This document shows positions 47,772 to 51,693 of a stretch of 51,693 nucleotides of DNA, one piece after another. Origin of the DNA: Burkholderiales bacterium (GTDB lineage: Bacteria > Pseudomonadota > Gammaproteobacteria > Burkholderiales > SG8-41); NCBI GenBank assembly GCA_030833315.1, contig JAURHM010000018.1, forward strand, positions 1 to 51,693. Direction: 5' to 3'. The notes under the pieces are model-generated. The model had not been told where the DNA came from, made no database searches, and worked only from the letters and a program-made list of their open reading frames with translations. The translations under genes were made by a program, and so were the position numbers. Within the stretch, counting starts at the first letter, position 1. Every line of letters starts with the position of its first letter.

Positions 47772-48974
47772 ATGCTCGACGCCTATATTTACGAAGGACT
47801 GCGCACCCCGTTCGGCCGCCATGGCGGCTCACTGGCCAAGGTTCGTCCCGATGATCTGCTCGCCGAAGTCATGAAAAGCGTGATGGCGAAATCGAAGTTC
47901 AAGATTGAGCAGGTCGAGGACATCGTTGTCGGTTGCGCCAACCAGAGCGGCGAAGACAGCCGCTGCGTGGCGCGTCACGCCGGTCTTTCTGCCGGTTTCC
48001 CGATCGAGATTCCCGGCACGGTGCTGCAGCGTAACTGCGCCAGCGGCCTCGGCGCCCTGGCACATGCCGCGCATTCGATCACTGCCGGCGAAGGCGATGT
48101 GTTCATCGTCGCCGGCGTTGAAAGCATGAGCCGCTCGCCCATTGTGATGAGCCGTGCCGAAAGCGCGTTTGACCGCGGCATCAAGTTTTTCGACAGCACG
48201 ATCGGCCCGCGTTTTTCGAATCCGAAGCTGACCAAACAGTTCGGCGATCCGCAGATGCCGCAAACCGCTGACAACCTCGCGCGCGAGTACAGCATCAGCC
48301 GTGAAGAAGCGGACACCTTCGCTGTGGCTTCGCAGGCCAAATTCGCAACCGCAAAAGGCGAGGGCTTCTTTGCCGGTGAAATCGCTCCGGTTGAAATGCC
48401 TGCAAGCCGCAAAGGTCCGGTGCCGCCTGTTGCGGAGGACGAGCATCCGCGCCCGGGCACCGACATGGCGACGCTGGCCAAGATGAAGTCGTTGTATGAA
48501 GGTGGCGTCACCACGGCGGGAAATGCTTCCGGTGTTAACGACGGTGCCATAGCGCTGATAGTGGGTTCTTTGGCTGCTGGTGAAAAGGCGGGCGCCAAAC
48601 CGCTGGCACGTGTGATTTCCACTGCTGCGATGGGTGTTCAGCCGCATATCATGGGCATCGGCCCCGTTGCAGCCTCCAAAAAGGCCCTGGCACGCGTTGG
48701 CCTGTCGATCAAGGACATGGATGTCATCGAGATCAACGAAGCCTTTGCTACGCAGGTTCTGGCCTGCCTGAAGGGACTTGGCGTTGCATTGGATGACAAA
48801 CGGGTTAATCCCAACGGCGGCGCAATTGCCGTGGGCCATCCTCTTGGTGCTTCAGGTGCCAGAATTGCATTGACAGCTGCCCGTCAACTGCAGCGCACGG
48901 GTGGCCGGTACGCCCTGGTATCCCTTTGCATCGGTGGCGGCCAGGGTATGGCTGCAGTGATCGAACGCGTCTAA
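47772..48974 (+). CDS. Acyl-CoA thiolase (3-oxoacyl/3-oxoadipyl-CoA type)
   Basis: A 400-residue type I thiolase that cleaves 3-oxoacyl-CoA with CoA. Catalytic residues are Cys89 (LQRNCASGLGAL), His356 (GGAIAVGHPLGASGAR) and Cys386 (LCIGGGQGMA). GLRTPFGRHGGSL and GCANQSGEDSRCVARHA resemble PaaJ/PcaF-type 3-oxoadipyl-CoA thiolases, but acetyl-CoA acyltransferases of fatty acid oxidation are close too. AGAGGAAT precedes the ATG. It ends the operon; a terminator follows. Confidence 0.92.
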   Translation: MLDAYIYEGLRTPFGRHGGSLAKVRPDDLLAEVMKSVMAKSKFKIEQVEDIVVGCANQSGEDSRCVARHAGLSAGFPIEIPGTVLQRNCASGLGALAHAAHSITAGEGDVFIVAGVESMSRSPIVMSRAESAFDRGIKFFDSTIGPRFSNPKLTKQFGDPQMPQTADNLAREYSISREEADTFAVASQAKFATAKGEGFFAGEIAPVEMPASRKGPVPPVAEDEHPRPGTDMATLAKMKSLYEGGVTTAGNASGVNDGAIALIVGSLAAGEKAGAKPLARVISTAAMGVQPHIMGIGPVAASKKALARVGLSIKDMDVIEINEAFATQVLACLKGLGVALDDKRVNPNGGAIAVGHPLGASGARIALTAARQLQRTGGRYALVSLCIGGGQGMAAVIERV

Positions 48975-48986
48975 AGCAGTGTTAGT

Positions 48987-49028
48987 TTTCAGCACATTGG
49001 CCTAAGCCTTTGTGCTGAAATACTTTTT
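48987..49028 (+). terminator. Intrinsic terminator of the beta-oxidation operon
   Basis: TTTCAGCACA (48987-48996) and TGTGCTGAAA (49011-49020) pair over 10 bp with an inner GGC/GCC stem, followed by TACTTTTT. It lies 13 bases after the thiolase stop. Confidence 0.85.
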
Positions 49029-49036
49029 GATATTAA

Positions 49037-49204
49037 TTCCTGGCGTTATTAGCGGGGAAACTGGAAAAACCTTATAAAAATTTTGATGACATCTCCCTGC
49101 TGCGCTACCCGCTGGATGCTGATCCAGTTCCGAAGTTGGATGCAGAACTGGATCGCATGGTCGCCGCAGCAGGGAAGTATGGCAGACGGGGTAGTAGCGT
49201 CTGA
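49037..49204 (+). pseudogene. Orphan coding-like frame without start codon
   Basis: Between stops the frame reads LALLAGKLEKPYKNFDDI and so on for 55 codons, ending in RGSSV and TGA at 49202. The composition (NFDDISLLRYPLDADPVP, then LDAELDRMVAAAGKYG) looks like protein, but no ATG, GTG or TTG stands near the beginning; the first ATG is only 15 codons from the end. It may be the remnant of a lost gene, or chance. I do not recognise a family. Confidence 0.25.
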
Positions 49205-49243
49205 TCCGCTTTAGAGTCCTGACTTTAGTCCAGACTTAATTGG

Positions 49244-49603
49244 TCAGTTTTCGAGGCAGCTACTCAGCGTCAATCCGTAGAAATGCTCCCGGTTCCGGGG
49301 CAAGGCATCCGCCAGGCAGCGGGCCTCAATACCGCACAACTGCTCCTCAATGCGTCGCCGTTCCAGAACCAGGGGTTCGATGGTGACCTTGGCTTTTTTT
49401 AAGTTCACTTCCTGTTTTTTGATTTCCTTCAAACGCTGGTCGAGCGGACCCCTTGATTTGCGAACGCAGTCAATAATCCCTTGGTCTGAGTATTTCCGTT
49501 CTACCGGCACCGGCTCCTGTTTATGGGCTTGGGCCGGTATCCCGGACATGACTGTGAGGGCTGGCAATATCGCCCTAAGGCTTCCCTTGATGAAAGACTT
49601 CAC
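49244..49603 (-). CDS. Hypothetical exported protein with four cysteines
   Basis: From GTG at 49603 the product has 119 residues: a signal peptide (1-26, KSFIKGSLRAILPALTVMSGIPAQA), a charged helical middle (about 55-89, coiled-coil-like) and Cys46, 90, 96 and 116 that could form two disulfides in the periplasm. A frame with an earlier in-frame ATG exists (49681), but a TATAAT on the minus strand at 49648-49643 makes transcription begin after it. I do not recognise a family. Surroundings (an exported ankyrin protein, an orphan frame) look like an accessory patch. Confidence 0.5.
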   Translation of the reverse strand: MKSFIKGSLRAILPALTVMSGIPAQAHKQEPVPVERKYSDQGIIDCVRKSRGPLDQRLKEIKKQEVNLKKAKVTIEPLVLERRRIEEQLCGIEARCLADALPRNREHFYGLTLSSCLEN

Positions 49604-49633
49604 TTGCTGAATACCGGCTTGATATAATTTGAC

Positions 49634-49648
49634 ATAATACACATTATA
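49634..49648 (-). promoter_or_regulatory. Perfect -10 box overlapping a palindrome
   Basis: ATAAT-ACAC-ATTAT (49634-49647) is a perfect inverted repeat. Its minus-strand side contains TATAAT (49648-49643), a -10 box that would start transcription about 30 bases before the GTG at 49603. The palindrome could be an operator of this promoter. No good -35 box is seen. Confidence 0.4.
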
Positions 49649-49704
49649 CGAAATATATTGTCTCCGCAGGGGAGGAAGCAAGGCATTTCAAGGCTTCCGT
49701 AATG

Positions 49705-50349
49705 TCAGTTTGAAACCCCCGCCTTTCGCAGCATGAATTCAATTTCCTTGTTACCGCGGTCGGCAGCCAGGCTCAAGGCTGAATGACCGCTCGGTGAAAC
49801 ATATTTGGCGTCAGCGCCATGCTCCAGCAGTAACAGCAGCATCTGCAGATAACCTTCGCGGGCCGCCATCATCAGCGCCGTCGTGCCATTGTCCGCGGCC
49901 GCATTGACATTGGCGCCCTTGGCGATCAGCAGCCTGGCGATATCCACACGGTCCCGCGCTGCGGCATAGATCAGAGGTGTCCAGCCGCTTTGGTTGACCG
50001 GCGCACCGGCCGCAATCAGCATTTTGACGGCTTCGGTATGGCCCTGGATGGCCGCAAGCATCAGCGCGGTTTCGCCCAGCGGATTTCGGGCATTGATACG
50101 CGGTTTGGCCGCCAGCAGGGTTTCGATGACGATGGGCTTGCCTTCCCGGGCCGCCAGCATCAGCAGGGTTTCACCCTGGGGGCTGACGGTCTCGATATCC
50201 ACGCCGCGCCGGAGTAAATCGATAATGGTCGTCTGATCATCCGTCCTGATGGCATGTAGCATGTCTTCGTAGGCGCCGGCATGGACGCCTTGGCTTTGCA
50301 GCGCCAGGCAAGATAACGCCAGAATACGAATCAGGGATCGAAAATTCAT
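49705..50349 (-). CDS. Exported ankyrin-repeat protein
   Basis: A 214-residue protein with a signal peptide (NFRSLIRILALSCLALQSQGVHA) and five to six ankyrin repeats over the rest (GETLLMLAAREGKPIVIETLL, GETALMLAAIQGHTEAVKMLI, GWTPLIYAAARDRVDIARLLI, GTTALMMAAREGYLQMLLLLL, GHSALSLAADRGNKEIEFML, each cut here). It is likely a periplasmic binding or scaffold protein; small exported ankyrin proteins protect against peroxide or bind catalase in some bacteria, which I only mention as possibility. It follows tatD by four bases, so probably shares its transcript. Confidence 0.85.
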   Translation of the reverse strand: MNFRSLIRILALSCLALQSQGVHAGAYEDMLHAIRTDDQTTIIDLLRRGVDIETVSPQGETLLMLAAREGKPIVIETLLAAKPRINARNPLGETALMLAAIQGHTEAVKMLIAAGAPVNQSGWTPLIYAAARDRVDIARLLIAKGANVNAAADNGTTALMMAAREGYLQMLLLLLEHGADAKYVSPSGHSALSLAADRGNKEIEFMLRKAGVSN

Positions 50350-50353
50350 ATAA

Positions 50354-51121
50354 TTATTTGAATATGTTGAATAATTTATTGAAGTTTTCAGTGGTTTGTG
50401 TTGCCACCCTTGAATAATCACAGCCTTGCAGGCGTGCAATTTCTTCAGCCACATGTTTGACCCATCCCGGCTGGTTTGTTTTGCCGCGGAAAGGAACGGG
50501 CGCCAGGTAGGGGGAATCAGTTTCGACCAGTAACCGTTCCAAAGGCACTTTTCGGGCGACCTCCTTCAAATCCTTGGCATTTTTGAAGGTCACGATTCCG
50601 GAAAAGGAAATATAGAAACCCATGTCCAGTGCGCCTTCAGCCACTTCCCAGCTTTCGGTGAAGCAATGCATCACCCCGCCCACCTTTTCCGCGCCCTCTT
50701 CCTGCATCAGCCGCAACGTATCCGCTGCAGCGGCGCGGGTGTGGATGATCAGCGGTTTACCGCATTCCTTCGCGGCACGGATATGGTTGCGAAAGCGTTC
50801 GCGTTGCCATTCCAGATCGCCGGTCAGACGGTAGTAGTCGAGACCGGTTTCACCGATGGCGACGACCTTGGGGTGATTCGCGAGCGCCAGCAACTCAGCG
50901 ACTGTGGGCTCCTGCAGGTCGGGGTAATCGGGGTGGACACCGACAGAGGCATAAAGATGCGGATGGTTTTCAGCAAGTGTTCTGACCTTGGGGAAATCCT
51001 CAAGGGTCACGCTGACGCAAAGCGCAGCGCCGACATCGTTATCCCGCATGGTGTCGAGGATTGCCGGCAGATTGTCAGCAAGCTCGGGAAAATCCAGATG
51101 GCAGTGTGAATCGACCAGCAT
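50354..51121 (-). CDS. tatD: TatD-family metal-dependent hydrolase
   Basis: A 255-residue TIM-barrel metallohydrolase and putative 3'-5' DNase of the YcfH/TatD type. It starts LVDSHCHLDFPEL (metal-binding HxH) and has GETGLDYY (Glu ligand), IIHTRAA (His), VMHCFTES (His) and VETDSPYLAP (Asp). It lies directly after holB (five bases). In many proteobacteria a PilZ gene separates holB and tatD; here it is absent. Confidence 0.93.
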   Translation of the reverse strand: MLVDSHCHLDFPELADNLPAILDTMRDNDVGAALCVSVTLEDFPKVRTLAENHPHLYASVGVHPDYPDLQEPTVAELLALANHPKVVAIGETGLDYYRLTGDLEWQRERFRNHIRAAKECGKPLIIHTRAAAADTLRLMQEEGAEKVGGVMHCFTESWEVAEGALDMGFYISFSGIVTFKNAKDLKEVARKVPLERLLVETDSPYLAPVPFRGKTNQPGWVKHVAEEIARLQGCDYSRVATQTTENFNKLFNIFK

Positions 51122-51126
51122 GTCGA

Positions 51127-51693
51127 TCAGGCGGCACGCCGCGAGGGATTGACCATGCCGGCATAGGCGAACAATACGCTTTCCATGTACAGACGCGCAT
51201 TCAGCGGGTGGTGGATGTTGCGCTGTTCACGCACCAGCTTGCGGTGCAGACGCAAGGCAGACAGCGGCTCGACGCGCTTGGCGATCATCGCCAGCTCACG
51301 GGCAAGATCCGGGTTGAAGCGGATGCGGCCGAGCATGCGCTGCTCAACGATGTCACAGGTCCATTTCTGCAGCCAGTTGATGAACCGTTCCAGCGGCAGA
51401 TCGCGCAGTGATTCGGCAACCGCAAGCGGATCAAAGTCGGGTGATGCAATAGCCCGCAGCAGGTCGCTGCGTCCGGAAAGCTCATCGTTTTCGGTCATCG
51501 CCTGTGCCAGCAGCGGCGCGCCCGAAGCCTGGGCCAGCGCCACTTCAGCGTCCTTGATGCCCTGTCCGGCCAGCCATGACAGTGCCAACGCCCGATCCGG
51601 TTCGTGTAGCGCCAGTTGCCTGCAGCGGCTGATGATGGTGCGCATCAGGCGGTGGGGCCGGTGACTGATCAGCAGGAAATGGGTTTGAGGGGG
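51127..51693 (-). CDS. holB: DNA polymerase III delta' subunit, C-terminal part
   Basis: Partial gene, its 5' end beyond the window. The visible 188 residues begin PPQTHFLLISHRPHRLMRTIISRCRQL: the conserved sensor segment SRC of clamp-loader subunits, here TIISRCRQL, follows. The C-terminal collar domain comes next (LARELAMIAKRVEPL). delta' is the clamp-loader stator. The gene normally follows tmk and precedes pilZ/tatD, which fits the location. Confidence 0.9.
   Translation of the reverse strand, partial: PPQTHFLLISHRPHRLMRTIISRCRQLALHEPDRALALSWLAGQGIKDAEVALAQASGAPLLAQAMTENDELSGRSDLLRAIASPDFDPLAVAESLRDLPLERFINWLQKWTCDIVEQRMLGRIRFNPDLARELAMIAKRVEPLSALRLHRKLVREQRNIHHPLNARLYMESVLFAYAGMVNPSRRAA

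Noticed and set aside
47829-48839. 336-codon minus-strand open frame opposite the thiolase gene
   Set aside because: Antisense shadow; the thiolase has all catalytic residues on the plus strand.
49629-49634. Perfect TTGACA on the plus strand as a -35 box
   Set aside because: No good -10 box lies at 16-18 bases and no plus-strand gene follows.

Overview
The window reads as chromosomal core sequence of a moderately GC-rich Gram-negative bacterium, most likely a betaproteobacterium. The evidence is gene order: (skp)-lpxD-fabZ-lpxA-lpxB-rnhB, pyrG-kdsA-eno-ftsB, rpoE-rseA-rseB-mucD-lepA-lepB-DUF4845-rnc-era-recO-pdxJ-acpS-nagZ, and uvrC-pgsA followed by tRNA-Gly and tRNA-Cys. I cannot name a genus. 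I see no insertion sequence, prophage, CRISPR array or rRNA.

Layout. 1-4137: outer-membrane biogenesis and lipid A genes ending in rnhB. 4148-7219: a divergent pair that I read as selenoneine biosynthesis genes, senB (selenosugar synthase) and senA (EgtB-like selenoneine synthase). senA overlaps a SPOUT RNA methyltransferase gene. No senC/selD or egtD is present here. 7213-10491: divergent ppsR/ppsA (PEP synthase and its regulator). 10553-15636: pyrG, kdsA, eno, ftsB, folD. 15657-19432: a 44-residue membrane protein on the minus strand, and a 1165-residue iron-sulfur flavoprotein that joins a GltD/NfnB-like half to a PyrK/NfnA-like half. 19516-22486: a class III aminotransferase and a fused binding-protein/permease of the glycine-betaine (OpuB/EgtU-like) ABC family without an ATPase gene. 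22667-37201: the sigma-E envelope-stress genes, then a long co-directional run for translation, secretion, RNA processing, DNA repair and lipid synthesis. 37262-37946: three tRNA genes (Gly, Cys, Leu). 38131-41874: DUF1178 protein, a universal stress protein behind a perfect FNR/ANR-type box, and a CBS/DUF294 regulator next to a DnaQ-like exonuclease. 41987-48974: an ADP-forming acyl-CoA synthetase followed by a complete beta-oxidation set. 49037-51693: an orphan reading frame, a small cysteine-containing exported protein, an exported ankyrin protein, tatD and the end of holB.

Most genes are ordinary core genes packed tightly with many ATGA/GTGA overlaps. The most interesting parts are the senA/senB locus without senC, the fused Nfn-like flavoprotein, the FNR-type promoter of the universal stress gene, a candidate sigma-E autoregulatory promoter, and a short AT-rich intergenic element (ATAAGTWWTTGTTTW) seen four times just outside coding regions. 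Starts were re-chosen where family length, ribosome-binding sites or conserved residue numbering favoured a different codon. All assignments come from reading the sequence; no database search was run.
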